Notes under the pieces: generated by a model | Databases searched by the model: none | What the model saw: the letters and a program-made list of their open reading frames with translations, nothing else | What the model was told of the DNA's origin: nothing | Program-made: the position numbers and the translations under genes | In this document: one piece after another, positions 28,521 through 37,206 of the stretch | How positions within the stretch are numbered: the stretch's first letter is position 1 | How the letters are laid out: each line of letters opens with the position of its first letter | DNA from: Opitutaceae bacterium | GTDB lineage: Bacteria; Verrucomicrobiota; Verrucomicrobiia; Opitutales; Opitutaceae | Direction: 5' to 3' | Assembly: GCA_018667915.1 (NCBI GenBank) | Contig: JABIRI010000141.1 | Span: 1 to 64,000 of the forward strand | DNA length: 64,000 nucleotides

Positions 28521-28949
28521 ATGACGACAAGTGAAGCGCAGCAACTGATTGAGCAAAGCAATGAGCGCATGCGCGCCGAAAGCGGAGAAATTGTTTTCGA
28601 CGAATGGGCGTTAATTTCACTTTCCGGAAACGGCGCGAAATTGGCGGCGTATATTGGACCACGAGTGGAGCAATTTCGCCTACGATTTAAAGCCGACATT
28701 CGGCCGCTTCAAATCGAACTGGAAGGACGTCAACTTACCGTCGGGGATTTCGCGTTTGTGGCCGATGCAGAAGGCACCGCTTACGATGCGTGTGTTCGGG
28801 TGGGGCCGTCGGCTTATCTTTGGTGTAACCATACTCAGGCGACGATGACAGAGATCCGTGAGTCCGGGGCTTGGTTGCCGGCGCAAAAAATATTTGCCGC
28901 CATGTGTGAACGATTCCGAATCGATCCGGTTCAATCGACTCTTTCGTAA
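28521..28949 (+). CDS. Hypothetical protein
   Basis: 142 residues, soluble, no signal peptide or membrane segment. It begins with a helix (SEAQQLIEQSNERMRAESGE), then alternating strands (VFDEWALISLSGNGAKLAAYIG; RFKADIRPLQIELEGRQLTVGDFAFV) and ends in a helix (AQKIFAAMCERFRID). The overall alpha-beta pattern with FDEWALISLSG recalls roadblock- or profilin-like small sensory folds, but no family is claimed. It faces the exchanger gene convergently with only 6 bases between stops. Confidence 0.6.
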   Translation: MTTSEAQQLIEQSNERMRAESGEIVFDEWALISLSGNGAKLAAYIGPRVEQFRLRFKADIRPLQIELEGRQLTVGDFAFVADAEGTAYDACVRVGPSAYLWCNHTQATMTEIRESGAWLPAQKIFAAMCERFRIDPVQSTLS

Positions 28950-28955
28950 GTTGTT

Positions 28956-29942
28956 CTAGTTCAGCAATCCGTCGTATACGAAAAACCCATACGTCGCGAC
29001 CAGTAGGCCGCCGACCCAACGAGGGAGGCGACCAAAAACAAGTAAGCAAACCGCATGGGCGATCGTTACACCGCCCAGCAGAATCATCGCGGTGGTGAAA
29101 AAGTCCGGTAGTGGAATGGGACGAAGAACCGCGAACAATCCGAGGCAAAGCGGGATACAAATATGTCCGTCGCCCACTTGCGAACTGTAGACGATATCGG
29201 CGCGTTTACGTGCCGCATAATAGAACGCCAATAGCGCGTTGGGTAGAACCAAAAGCCAACCGGTAATCCAACCCAAATTTGTGGCGCTGAAGAAACCATT
29301 TTCGGATGCCGTGAGGTGCGAAACAAGCGCATCCAGGCTCTCGTAAATTAGCCAACCACTCGCGGCGATCAGCAGCAGGTCTCCATAGAATTTTACGCTG
29401 AAATTTTTGTCCCGCTGGAGATTGTTTTTCAGCACATCGTAAATTTGGAACGCCTGCCAAAAGAGAAAAACACTGATCAAAGCGAAGCCGTCGCCGCGAT
29501 CCAGCGACCCGTCTTGGCCTAAAATCCAGGTGAGACCGGAAAAAAATATTACGGCCGTAAGCGAAAAAAGAAGCGCAAGACGGCTTAGTCGCTGTTCGCG
29601 TTTTTGGGTTTTACTGCCCTTCGCTAAGACGATTTGAAGCGGCCAAATCAAGGCCGATAAACCGAGCAAAAGAGTGAGATTGGAGACATTGTTCACCAAA
29701 CTATTCACCATGATTTCTTGAGCGGGTCCGTTGTCGCGCCATAGTAAAAAAACGAACACCATATTTCCTAATCCGGAGCAGTAGGGCACCACCAAAGTGC
29801 CGAGTGCGGTGCCCTCGAGTCCGCGATGCAGCAGGGCTTCGAGACGCCAGATCATTAGCCAAGAGGCCAGTAGAAATGCGACCTTAAAAGTGATCGGATG
29901 AGCGATGTCTAGTCGGTCGATAAGGTCGCGAAATGGGTGCAT
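28956..29942 (-). CDS. Divergent Na+/Ca2+-exchanger-like membrane protein
   Basis: 328 residues, about ten transmembrane helices, in two related halves. The alpha-repeat-like segments are GPAQEIMVNSLVNNVSNLTLLLGL (about 72-95) and ADIVYSSQVGDGHICIPLCLGL (about 247-268). Each carries an acidic residue and a small/polar N-S or G-D-G pair where classical CaCA proteins have EVVVGSN-type motifs. This supports a cation/Ca2+ antiporter, but the motifs are degenerate, so the ion is uncertain and a non-transporting role cannot be excluded. The gene stands 15 bases upstream of nothing on its own strand except the lipoate-ligase-like gene, which precedes it in transcription. Confidence 0.6.
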   Translation of the reverse strand: MHPFRDLIDRLDIAHPITFKVAFLLASWLMIWRLEALLHRGLEGTALGTLVVPYCSGLGNMVFVFLLWRDNGPAQEIMVNSLVNNVSNLTLLLGLSALIWPLQIVLAKGSKTQKREQRLSRLALLFSLTAVIFFSGLTWILGQDGSLDRGDGFALISVFLFWQAFQIYDVLKNNLQRDKNFSVKFYGDLLLIAASGWLIYESLDALVSHLTASENGFFSATNLGWITGWLLVLPNALLAFYYAARKRADIVYSSQVGDGHICIPLCLGLFAVLRPIPLPDFFTTAMILLGGVTIAHAVCLLVFGRLPRWVGGLLVATYGFFVYDGLLN

Positions 29943-29957
29943 AGCGAAAGAGCGCGT

Positions 29958-30668
29958 TTAGCGACGTTCAATCCATGCTTCCGAAGCGTAATCCTCGGCG
30001 AGCGCGTCGACCATTTCGTCCCACGGTTCCGGCCAAGGGCAGGGAGCGTTGGTTTTCTGCAGAAGTTCGCCCAACGATTCGCCGAACTCTGTCTCGAATT
30101 GATCCCAATCGATGCCACCAACTGCGGATCGCGCGATTGAGCCCTGGAAAAGGAGGCCTCGCTTGCTTCGTTTTTGGGCGGCGCCGGCAATTTTCGTTCT
30201 GGACCTCGCGTGGATGACATCAGCCGGTTCCGCGCGCGCGAAACATACGGCTGGGCCGGCGGCAGCGGGCTCGATGGTCTCCGGAGGCTGCAATATAGCG
30301 GGACAATCCTGGTTATTGAGGGTGTTGGCCACGACCTGATGCACTGCCCTGTAGCTTTCAGCAGCACGCGCGGCGCCCAATTCATGTTTTGCCGGTATTA
30401 CGAGGGCATAGGTCCAGTCATTGCGATGGTCCACGATGCCTCCTCCAGTCGGCCGACGGCACAGTTCCAGATCAAAAGCATCTTCGCCGAGTTGTTGCCG
30501 CACTTCGCCGATTTTTTGAGCGTAACCCAACGTCACCGCCGGTCGATGCCACTGGTAGTGGCGCCATCGCGCCCGGGTGGGGTCAGGGTAGTGTTGCAGC
30601 AGCAGAAAATCTGCCGCCATGTTGGCGGCGGCGGAGTCGGAACGCACGGGAAGCTGGTCGAGCGGCAT
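29958..30668 (-). CDS. Lipoate-protein ligase A/LipB/BirA-fold protein
   Basis: 236 residues from MPLDQLPVRSDSA; the track start 49 codons upstream overlaps sixA. Typical biotin/lipoate ligase fold with DFLLLQHYP (helix 1), RWRHYQWHRPAVTLGYAQ, and the signature RRPTGGGIVDHRNDWTYALV that binds the lipoyl-AMP intermediate. The lysine region TKIAGAAQKRSKRGLLFQGSI matches the K-x-G-x-A-Q ligase motif. It would attach lipoate or octanoate to 2-oxoacid dehydrogenase or glycine cleavage subunits. It lacks the extra C-terminal domain of E. coli LplA, as do many family members. Probably in one transcript with sixA (40-base gap). Confidence 0.82.
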   Translation of the reverse strand: MPLDQLPVRSDSAAANMAADFLLLQHYPDPTRARWRHYQWHRPAVTLGYAQKIGEVRQQLGEDAFDLELCRRPTGGGIVDHRNDWTYALVIPAKHELGAARAAESYRAVHQVVANTLNNQDCPAILQPPETIEPAAAGPAVCFARAEPADVIHARSRTKIAGAAQKRSKRGLLFQGSIARSAVGGIDWDQFETEFGESLGELLQKTNAPCPWPEPWDEMVDALAEDYASEAWIERR

Positions 30669-30708
30669 GGTTTTGGGCGCTAACGAGTCAGAGCGATTGG
30701 GTTGGTCC

Positions 30709-31230
30709 TCAAGATTTCCGCACCAGGTTCCCGAATCCGGGCAACAGTTCGGGAGAGAAGTGCCAGGCGACCCGCCAGCGAGGAAGTCCCGATTTGGCGT
30801 GGGTGTCATCTCCACGACGTAGCGCCATTACGGAGTTTTTCTTAAAATGAAACAGGTTGAAGCGGCTGGCATCGGTCACCAACAGCGAAGCGAGCGCGCT
30901 CAACTGCGGTTGATGGCCGACGATGGCGATATCGTGCGTGGCAGGGTAGATTCGCATCCGTTCCGCGACGATTTGCGGATCGTCCGCGGGCTCGAGTCCG
31001 GCTGTTTCCACGAGGGGGCTGTTGAGTCCAATTTGGGAGACTAAATCGGCGGCGGTTTCAAAGGCGCGTTGCAGCGGGCTGTGCCAAACCTGTTTGGGGG
31101 TAAGCTGGCCGGTTTTCTTGAAGTGGTCGGAAACGAGTTGGGTGACGGCTTGGCCGCGCTCGCTAATCGGCCGCTCGGCATCGATCTCGTGATCGAGGGC
31201 GTGAGCATGGCGGATCAAAAACAGACGCAT
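30709..31230 (-). CDS. sixA: SixA-like phosphohistidine phosphatase
   Basis: 173 residues of the histidine-phosphatase superfamily. Catalytic LIRHAHA (R-H7-8 region) is at the N-terminus, followed by ERPISERGQ (conserved R and G-x-x-Q), WHSPLQRAFETA and the second catalytic His in AIVGHQPQLSALAS. SixA proteins remove phosphate from histidine phosphotransfer domains or PTS components. It lies 18 bases downstream of a hybrid histidine kinase in the same direction, which fits a role in damping phosphorelay signalling, although the kinase shows no HPt domain. Confidence 0.85.
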   Translation of the reverse strand: MRLFLIRHAHALDHEIDAERPISERGQAVTQLVSDHFKKTGQLTPKQVWHSPLQRAFETAADLVSQIGLNSPLVETAGLEPADDPQIVAERMRIYPATHDIAIVGHQPQLSALASLLVTDASRFNLFHFKKNSVMALRRGDDTHAKSGLPRWRVAWHFSPELLPGFGNLVRKS

Positions 31231-31248
31231 GCCCCGACAAATACCGAA

Positions 31249-32808
31249 TCAACCTTTTACGTCGAGCAGACTACGCACTTCATACAACAGCGAGCTGAGG
31301 GCGAACGGCTTGGTGAGGACCGTTTGATGCTTGGCGGGTATGCCCGTGATGGGGTCGGAGTCTTGGTTTGGAGTGGACAAAAGGCGCAGGCCTTTTTGGC
31401 CGCGATGTAGTTTTCGCACGATCTTCGCGACATCGGAGTTTTGAGCAGTGGGATCTGCGATCACCAGATGCACACTTCCTCCTAAACGGTCCATGGCTAC
31501 TTCTGCGGCGGCGACTGAGGTGCAGGTCGTCACATCATAGCCATCGGCGGCCAGAATGCCTTCGACCATTTTGCCTACTATCCGGTCTTCTTCGATAATC
31601 AACAGGGTCTCGCGACCGCCGGTTACGGGTAGGGGCGCAAGTTTGCCCCGGACCTTGGAAACGGGTTCGCGGGTGCGGGGGAGGCGAACCCTGAACGTGG
31701 AGCCCCTGCCCGATTCACTTTCCACATCCACATAACCACCACTTTGCTTGATTACGCCGTAAACCAGAGCGAGTCCGAGTCCCGTGCCTTTGCCTTCGCT
31801 TTTGGTGGTGAAGAAAGGTTCGAACAACGTTTTTAGCGTCGATTCGTCCATCCCCGTGCCATTGTCGGAAACCGTCAGTTCGACGTAGTCGCCGGGCCGC
31901 GGGTCAGTCGCACGACGCAGTTTATTACCCTTAAGGGTGATGTTTTGAGTCCGCACGGAGATGCGGCCGTTTTTCTTGGTCGCGTCGCGGGCATTGAGCA
32001 CGAGGTTGAGGAAAACCTGCTGCAGCTGCGTGGGGTCGACGTGGACGTTGCCGGTATTTTCGTCGAGATCGAGTTCGAGTGACCGATGTTCACCCAGCAG
32101 TCGGGACAAAATATCGACGTGTTCGTGGACCAAACGATTCACTTCGATCACACGGGGCGCCATTTTCTGGCGCCGACCGAAGGCGAGCAATTGATGGACC
32201 AGAGTCGAAGCGCGTTGGCCGGCTTGATAGATTTCCTGCAGCTCTTTGCGCACCCCGGAATTTTCTCCCAACTGATGATGTAGGATCTCGGTGTAGCCGT
32301 TGATGACCGAGAGTAGGTTATTGAAATCGTGCGCCACCCCTCCAGCCAGTCGACCGACCGCGTCAAGCCGTTGCGAGTGCACCAGCGCTTCGCGCAATTG
32401 GCGATTGGCGGTCATATCCTGATACGTGATCATGATGTTGACGAGATTACCGCCCCCATCGGTCAACGCGCTCAGAGTCCAGGCCACAAAAACGAAGGAT
32501 CTATCTTGGCGTTTCAGGTAGCCCTCACGGGTAAGCGGCTTCGTGGCGGCCCCTTTTTTGGCCCAGGAGCGCATGATAGTGAGGTCGCCCCGGTCCTTGT
32601 GGAGCTTCGCTAGGGAGAGGTCGGTCAGTTCGGCCGCGGAAAACCCAGTCATGCCGGCCAGCGCCGGATTGGCGTGAGTGATTTGCCAACCGTTCCGCCC
32701 GAAAGCTCCCTCGGTAATCATCACGCCTTCAGACAAACCCTTGAACATCCGGGAGAGCACCGCCGACGACGGGGTGGAGGACTTGGAGGTTGAAGCGGAT
32801 TTTGGCAT
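31249..32808 (-). CDS. Soluble PAS hybrid sensor histidine kinase with receiver domain
   Basis: 519 residues, no membrane segment. PAS domain about 15-135 (GWQITHANPALAGMTGFSAAELTDL) with a PAC-like end. HisKA with GGVAHDFNNLLSVINGYTEI, the phospho-acceptor His in the AHDFNN class of kinases. HATPase domain (VFLNLVLNARDA, VSDNGTGMDE, GKGTGLGLALVYG). C-terminal receiver (about 398-515) with IIEEDR in the acidic pocket, acceptor Asp in LVIADPT and LTKPFAL. The AHDFNN type of kinase usually works through its own receiver and unknown partners. sixA follows directly and may dephosphorylate this relay. Confidence 0.88.
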   Translation of the reverse strand: MPKSASTSKSSTPSSAVLSRMFKGLSEGVMITEGAFGRNGWQITHANPALAGMTGFSAAELTDLSLAKLHKDRGDLTIMRSWAKKGAATKPLTREGYLKRQDRSFVFVAWTLSALTDGGGNLVNIMITYQDMTANRQLREALVHSQRLDAVGRLAGGVAHDFNNLLSVINGYTEILHHQLGENSGVRKELQEIYQAGQRASTLVHQLLAFGRRQKMAPRVIEVNRLVHEHVDILSRLLGEHRSLELDLDENTGNVHVDPTQLQQVFLNLVLNARDATKKNGRISVRTQNITLKGNKLRRATDPRPGDYVELTVSDNGTGMDESTLKTLFEPFFTTKSEGKGTGLGLALVYGVIKQSGGYVDVESESGRGSTFRVRLPRTREPVSKVRGKLAPLPVTGGRETLLIIEEDRIVGKMVEGILAADGYDVTTCTSVAAAEVAMDRLGGSVHLVIADPTAQNSDVAKIVRKLHRGQKGLRLLSTPNQDSDPITGIPAKHQTVLTKPFALSSLLYEVRSLLDVKG

Positions 32809-32842
32809 GCGAGTGGTGGTGGTGGACTAAGGGTAACGCCGA

Positions 32843-33481
32843 CTAAGGCGCTAACCTTTCAACAACCCATCCGGGGGACCCCCGTCGGTAAACCAATCGG
32901 TCGTGCAATCTGCTTGGTCGCCCCTGCCAGAATTCGATACTTTCGGGCGCGACGTGGAATCCGCCCCAATGGGGTGGAGCCGTGAGGGGTTCGGTGGCGA
33001 AGCGCTCAGTCGCTGCGGCTAATCGGGCCTCGAGCGTCGCACGATCCTTGACCGGTTGGCTTTGCTCCGAGGCCCAGGCGCCGAGTTGGCTGCCATGAGG
33101 TCGGCTCTGGAAATAGGTTTCGGTCTCTTCTCGGGAAACCTTAGTGACGGTTCCTCTCACGATCACTTGCCGCTCTAGGGCTAACCAAGGAAAGACCAAC
33201 GAAACCGCGGGGTTTTGGGCAAGATCGCGGCCTTTGGCACTTTCGTAGTTGGTGAAAAACGTGAAGCCGGAGTCGTCGACTCCCTTCAGCAGCAGGGTGC
33301 GCACGGAAGGCCGGCCGGAGGCATTGACTGTCGCTACACTCATGGCGTTGGGCTCGATGACGCCGGCGCGCTTCGCTTCGGCAAACCATTGCTCGAATTG
33401 AGTAAACGGGTCAGCCGCCAAATCGGTTTCGCTCAAGCCCGCCAAGGCGTAGTTTTTTCGAAGGTCAGCGAGTTCAGTCAT
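32843..33481 (-). CDS. pdxH: Pyridoxamine 5'-phosphate oxidase
   Basis: FMN enzyme oxidising pyridoxamine or pyridoxine 5'-phosphate to pyridoxal 5'-phosphate. 212 residues, normal length. N-terminal [33 protein letters not shown]-binding [40 protein letters not shown], then the substrate/FMN C-terminal signature region [27 protein letters not shown]. The usual C-terminal RLAP is present (ERLAP). Divergent from the PHP phosphatase gene; it stands about 34 bases upstream of the hybrid kinase in the same direction. Confidence 0.95.
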   Translation of the reverse strand: MTELADLRKNYALAGLSETDLAADPFTQFEQWFAEAKRAGVIEPNAMSVATVNASGRPSVRTLLLKGVDDSGFTFFTNYESAKGRDLAQNPAVSLVFPWLALERQVIVRGTVTKVSREETETYFQSRPHGSQLGAWASEQSQPVKDRATLEARLAAATERFATEPLTAPPHWGGFHVAPESIEFWQGRPSRLHDRLVYRRGSPGWVVERLAP

Positions 33482-33605
33482 AGCCAGTTGAGATTTCTGG
33501 TGAATCTGGCCAAAGTGTCAAAAAGACTCGGGAACGCTCCCTATTCGATGCATTACTTTACAACAATTTGACGAACGGTCCGCGGTAAGGCCAATTGGAC
33601 CTATC

Positions 33606-34430
33606 GTGTCTACGCCTTTGCTTTACGAATCTCACTGTCACACTCCGCTCTGCCAACATGCTGAAGGACATCCGCGCGAATATGCTGAGGCCGCGCTGCA
33701 AGCGGGATTCAAGGGCCTCATTGTGACCTGTCATTGTCCGTTACCCGATAAACACAGCGACTGGGTGCGCATGGCGCCGACAGAATACGAACTCTACCTC
33801 GGGCTTATCGAAGAGGCGCGCGAAGAGTTTGAGGGAAGGTTGGACGTGCGGGCCGGACTCGAAAGCGATTTTTTCCCGGGCATCGAACCGTGGCTCAAAG
33901 AGCTTCATGCCCGGCACCCGCTCAACCACGTGTTGGGTTCGGTGCACCCACAGCTGCCCGAATACCAGGATGACTTTTACCGCGGGGACGACTTTGCGTT
34001 TCAGCAGGTCTATTTCGATCACATCGCGCAGGCAGCGGAAACCGGGCTCTTCGACACGATGTCTCACCCCGATTTGGTGAAAAACTTGGCTCCGGCGGCG
34101 TGGGATTTCGCGCGTATTGCACCTTATATTGGAGCCGCGCTGGATCGGATTGCCGCCACGGGAGTCGCGATGGAGCTCAATACGAGCGGGCGCTACAAAA
34201 CCATCCCGGAAATGAATCCCAGTCCCTCGATGCTGGGGATGATGCTCGAGCGCGGTATTCCCGTGGTCTTGGGGGCCGATGCCCATGTGCCGCACCGGGT
34301 GGGTGAGGGATACGCCGTCGCGCTTAAAACGCTGCAAGAGGTCGGCTACGAAGAGATCAATATTTTCTTAGATCGCCAACGCCACGCCATCCCGATCGCC
34401 GACGCGCTCGCCTCACTACGAAACGACTGA
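33606..34430 (+). CDS. PHP-domain histidinol-phosphatase-type hydrolase
   Basis: 274 residues of the PHP phosphoesterase family, closest in wording to HisJ/HisK histidinol-phosphate phosphatases (last-but-one reactions of histidine synthesis). Metal ligands are visible as SHCHTPLCQHAEG (H11, H13), CHCPLPD, E in RAGLESDFFPG, HVLGSVH, DTMSHPD and the C-terminal GADAH. The TIM-like barrel spans the whole protein. The start is GTG at 33606. There are no other his genes around, so function in histidine synthesis versus a general phosphatase role rests on family resemblance. rlmN follows in the same direction after 72 bases. Confidence 0.8.
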   Translation: MSTPLLYESHCHTPLCQHAEGHPREYAEAALQAGFKGLIVTCHCPLPDKHSDWVRMAPTEYELYLGLIEEAREEFEGRLDVRAGLESDFFPGIEPWLKELHARHPLNHVLGSVHPQLPEYQDDFYRGDDFAFQQVYFDHIAQAAETGLFDTMSHPDLVKNLAPAAWDFARIAPYIGAALDRIAATGVAMELNTSGRYKTIPEMNPSPSMLGMMLERGIPVVLGADAHVPHRVGEGYAVALKTLQEVGYEEINIFLDRQRHAIPIADALASLRND

Positions 34431-34502
34431 GGGCCGAAGTCGCGCTGAAAACCCCGTCTGTGTATTTACAAGCCGCCGCGCGCCGGTTGTGCTGATCGTT
34501 TC

Positions 34503-35603
34503 ATGTCCGAGAAAACCCGCCCATCACTATATAGCTACACGCGCTCCGAACTCGAATCGTTGGTAGCTGATTGGGGTTTCAAAACCGTGCACGCGGCCAA
34601 GGTTTGGCGACACCTCTATCTAGCAGGCCGCTCGGACTGGGATACGATTCACGAACTTCCCCAGCCACTCGCGCAACGACTCGATACCGAGATGTCGGTG
34701 GGGGAATTGCCGATCACGCGCGAAACGCACTCTTCCGACGGCTTCACCCGCAAATACCTGCTCGGATTGCACGATGGTCACCAAATAGAGACCGTGCTCA
34801 TGCGTTACTCGGGCCGTGTGACAGCCTGCATCAGTTCACAGGTGGGCTGTGCGATGGGCTGCGTTTTTTGTGCCACCGGCCAGATGGGCTATACGCGTCA
34901 CCTCACCACCGCGGAAATTGTAGCGCAGGCTCTCCACGTGGACGGAACGTTGCGCGAAACAGTCCGGGAAGCGCCCGCGCTGGCGGAGTCCGACCATGAG
35001 TCGCCCCATCATCGCCATGAACGACTGCGCAACATCGTGCTCATGGGCATGGGTGAGCCGCTGCATAACTACGACGCGGTGATCAAGGCCACCCAGATCT
35101 TGCGTGATCCAGCGGGGCTGGCCTTAGGTGCCAAAAAAATCACCTTAAGCACGGTCGGGGTGATCCCGGGGATCATCCGGTTGGCTGATGAACGACAGCC
35201 CATTCACCTTGCGGTTTCCCTGCACGCGGCGGATCAGGATAGACGTGCCTCCATCGTGCCGGTAGCGAAGAAATGGCCTCTTGATGAGCTGATGCAGGCG
35301 TGTCGCTACTACGTCGAAAAAATGGACCGGCGGATCTTTTTCGAATGGACGCTTATCGAAGGCGAAAACGACCGCGCCGAAGACGCCCATGCGGTGGGAC
35401 GGCTGCTAAAAACAGTGCCTTGCCAAGTGAACCTTATTCCATTGAATCCAACTTCCGGATACGAAGGTCTGCCGAGTGATCTTACGTCGGCCAAACACTT
35501 CCAATCAATCCTCGCGGAGTATGGTCTACCCAGCACCGTGCGTCAGCGACGCGGCATCGATATCGCCGCCGGTTGCGGCCAACTGGCGAACGCGAGCGAG
35601 TAA
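34503..35603 (+). CDS. rlmN: 23S rRNA (adenine(2503)-C2)-methyltransferase
   Basis: Radical-SAM enzyme methylating A2503 of 23S rRNA and A37 of some tRNAs. 366 residues. The [4Fe-4S] motif CAMGCVFCATGQMGY (C-x3-C-x2-C) is near 119-133. Also present are VLMGMGEPLHNYDAV, the STVGVIPGI and ISLHA-type segment (LAVSLHAADQ), and the C-terminal methyl-carrying cysteine in RQRRGIDIAAGCGQLA. An acidic/His-rich insert (ESDHESPHHRHERL) lies between the cluster and the GEP motif, longer than in E. coli but seen in other bacteria. Confidence 0.95.
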   Translation: MSEKTRPSLYSYTRSELESLVADWGFKTVHAAKVWRHLYLAGRSDWDTIHELPQPLAQRLDTEMSVGELPITRETHSSDGFTRKYLLGLHDGHQIETVLMRYSGRVTACISSQVGCAMGCVFCATGQMGYTRHLTTAEIVAQALHVDGTLRETVREAPALAESDHESPHHRHERLRNIVLMGMGEPLHNYDAVIKATQILRDPAGLALGAKKITLSTVGVIPGIIRLADERQPIHLAVSLHAADQDRRASIVPVAKKWPLDELMQACRYYVEKMDRRIFFEWTLIEGENDRAEDAHAVGRLLKTVPCQVNLIPLNPTSGYEGLPSDLTSAKHFQSILAEYGLPSTVRQRRGIDIAAGCGQLANASE

Positions 35604-35652
35604 AGGGAATCAATAACCTACTGGTGGCCGTTTTGGGATTACAGCATGGGCG

Positions 35653-36354
35653 TTATAGAGCGGACACTCCGCCGTGTTGACGGAGGAGTTCGGCGAGTTC
35701 GGTGAAACCCCGTTCGGTGGCCGCATCCAGAGGTGTCTTGTCGAAAAAGTTGGGCGTATTGATATCGGTCGCGCCGTTCTCGATCAGCCAGCCAACGAGC
35801 TCTACGTGATTTGAAAGCGTCGCGGTGTGGATGGCTCGGTTGCACTGCGGACCGCGGTCTTCGACGTGTTGCAAGATCGCATCGGCCATTGCGGGTTTTC
35901 CGCCATAGCCCACGTAAAACATGAGATTGATTCCATGGGGGCCGCGTGAATCGACGGTGGCGGTTTCCAGATCGATCATCGCCTTCACCGTTTCGGTGTG
36001 ACCCAACATCGCGGCGGAAAATACATCGTTTCGCGCCCCTTGCGTGAGCAAGTAACGCACGATCTCGCGTTGGCCCATATGAGCCGCACCTTCTAAGCCA
36101 CTTTCCCAATCACCGTCGCCCCAATCCCAGCGGGCGTGAATTAGCGCCGAGTCCGCCGCGAGCATCGATTTCACTTTCGGAAGATCGCGATGCGCGGCTT
36201 GCACGAATTCGTAGACTTTGCGTAGATCTGTGCGCGGTCCTCGGCCGGGACCGCGACCTTCCTCGTCGGCCACCGGTTGCGCGCGAATAAAAGAAGCGGA
36301 CACAGCCGCTCCTGATGCGAGCAGAGAGCTCTTTAGGAAAGTCTGTCGATTCAT
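35653..36354 (-). CDS. Exported ankyrin-repeat protein
   Basis: 233 residues. The N-terminal segment MNRQTFLKSSLLASGAAVSASFIRAQ is a signal with a partly Tat-like RQTFLKSS. A charged Gly/Arg stretch (EEGRGPGRGPRTDLR) follows, then about five ankyrin-type repeats (DWESGLEGAAHMGQREIVRYLLTQGA; NDVFSAAMLGHTETVKAMIDL; NRAIHTATLSNHVELVGWLIENGA; TDINTPNFFDKTPLDAATERGFTELAELLRQHGG). Ankyrin repeats bind proteins; the partner is unknown. It precedes no co-directional partner closely and sits convergent to rlmN (49-base gap). Confidence 0.82.
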   Translation of the reverse strand: MNRQTFLKSSLLASGAAVSASFIRAQPVADEEGRGPGRGPRTDLRKVYEFVQAAHRDLPKVKSMLAADSALIHARWDWGDGDWESGLEGAAHMGQREIVRYLLTQGARNDVFSAAMLGHTETVKAMIDLETATVDSRGPHGINLMFYVGYGGKPAMADAILQHVEDRGPQCNRAIHTATLSNHVELVGWLIENGATDINTPNFFDKTPLDAATERGFTELAELLRQHGGVSAL

Positions 36355-36402
36355 GGGGAGACAGGTAGGAGTCGTGAGTTGAATTGTAGAGTTGAGGGAG
36401 TG

Positions 36403-37074
36403 TTACCGTTGAGCGAGTTCACGGAAGGCATCGCGGCCGATCCAGCGGGCGGATTTTGATTCTCGGGTCGTCAATTCCTCGGCGAGATCGAGGGCGGCGG
36501 CGAGGCAGGTTTCGCTTTGGCGTTTGCCGATTTGGCGCAGGGCCCAGTTGACGGCTTTCTTCACAAAATTGCGTTCGTCGTCGGCGGTTTGGGCGATGAG
36601 GGGCAGGAAATCGAGGAAGGTTTGGTGGGGTTCCTTTTTGCGTTTTAAGGCGAGGGTGGCCATGAGGGCGAAGGCGGTGCGCCGCTCAAATTCGGGTTCA
36701 CGTGGCGCCCATTCGCGCACTTTGGCGAGGGCGAAGTCGGTTTCGCGAAATACGTTGATGCACGTTTGGTCACAAACATCCCAGGAGTCGAATTTGGTGA
36801 TCCAAGCGTCGGCCAATTCGGGAGTGAATTGTTTGGGGTCGGCCGTGAGCGCGGCGAGGATTTGCGCTTCGTGGATGGGGTGCTCCCACAGTGCGAGGGC
36901 GAGCTCTTGGTTGCGCCGATGGAGCTTTGCCATGCCGCGCAGGCGCACCATCGAGGCGCCGAGCATTTCGGTTTTTGGGCGGATGCCGAAGCGCAATTGG
37001 CCGGCGACGTTTACCGGATCAGACTCGGCCCGCAGCTCGGCGAGGAGTTGGTTGGCGAGCGCAGTGGCGGTCAT
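36403..37074 (-). CDS. AlkD-like DNA alkylation repair protein
   Basis: 223 residues of tandem HEAT-like helices, as in the AlkC/AlkD DNA glycosylase superfamily that removes alkylated bases. Recognisable segments: YGVR-type region replaced by LRFGIRPKTEMLGASMVRLRGMAK, LALALWEHPIHEAQILAALTADP, the conserved WVTKFDSWDVCDQTC-like stretch (DAWITKFDSWDVCDQTCINVF), and FVKKAVNWALRQIGKR. The W-x-x-x-F-D-x-W-D-x-C-D motif is characteristic of this family. The inverted repeat copy at 37111-37206 sits immediately upstream, between it and the DAHP synthase gene. Confidence 0.85.
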   Translation of the reverse strand: MTATALANQLLAELRAESDPVNVAGQLRFGIRPKTEMLGASMVRLRGMAKLHRRNQELALALWEHPIHEAQILAALTADPKQFTPELADAWITKFDSWDVCDQTCINVFRETDFALAKVREWAPREPEFERRTAFALMATLALKRKKEPHQTFLDFLPLIAQTADDERNFVKKAVNWALRQIGKRQSETCLAAALDLAEELTTRESKSARWIGRDAFRELAQR

Positions 37075-37110
37075 GGGACGAGGGAGGGTCGGGCGAGAGC
37101 GGGGAGACGT

Positions 37111-37206
37111 TCTTTCTCTTTATTCCTTATCTTTATCTTTACTCTCCGAATTGGGAGGCAGGGTGGGCGGCGCGTGGCGCCGTCAGATAAGGAATAAAGA
37201 GAAAGA
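37111..37206 (-). repeat. Solo inverted-repeat element (copy A, gene-less)
   Basis: Two perfect 22-base arms: 37111-37132 beginning TCTTTCTCTTTATTCCTTAT, and its reverse complement at 37185-37206. They enclose a 52-base centre with an inner cggcgc-gtg-gcgccg hairpin. The right arm abuts the TAA of the DAHP synthase gene. Read on the minus strand, the 3' arm and the bases before it (cggagagtaaagataaagat...) match the 3' end of the four-helix-bundle element at 42180-42220 and give an in-frame KDKDKE-stop, like its KDKDNE-stop. This suggests an internally deleted relative. Confidence 0.75.

Noticed and set aside
30709-30815. Upstream start of the lipoate-ligase-like gene overlapping sixA
   Set aside because: The extra 49 residues have no family resemblance; the internal Met at 30668 follows the sixA stop neatly.
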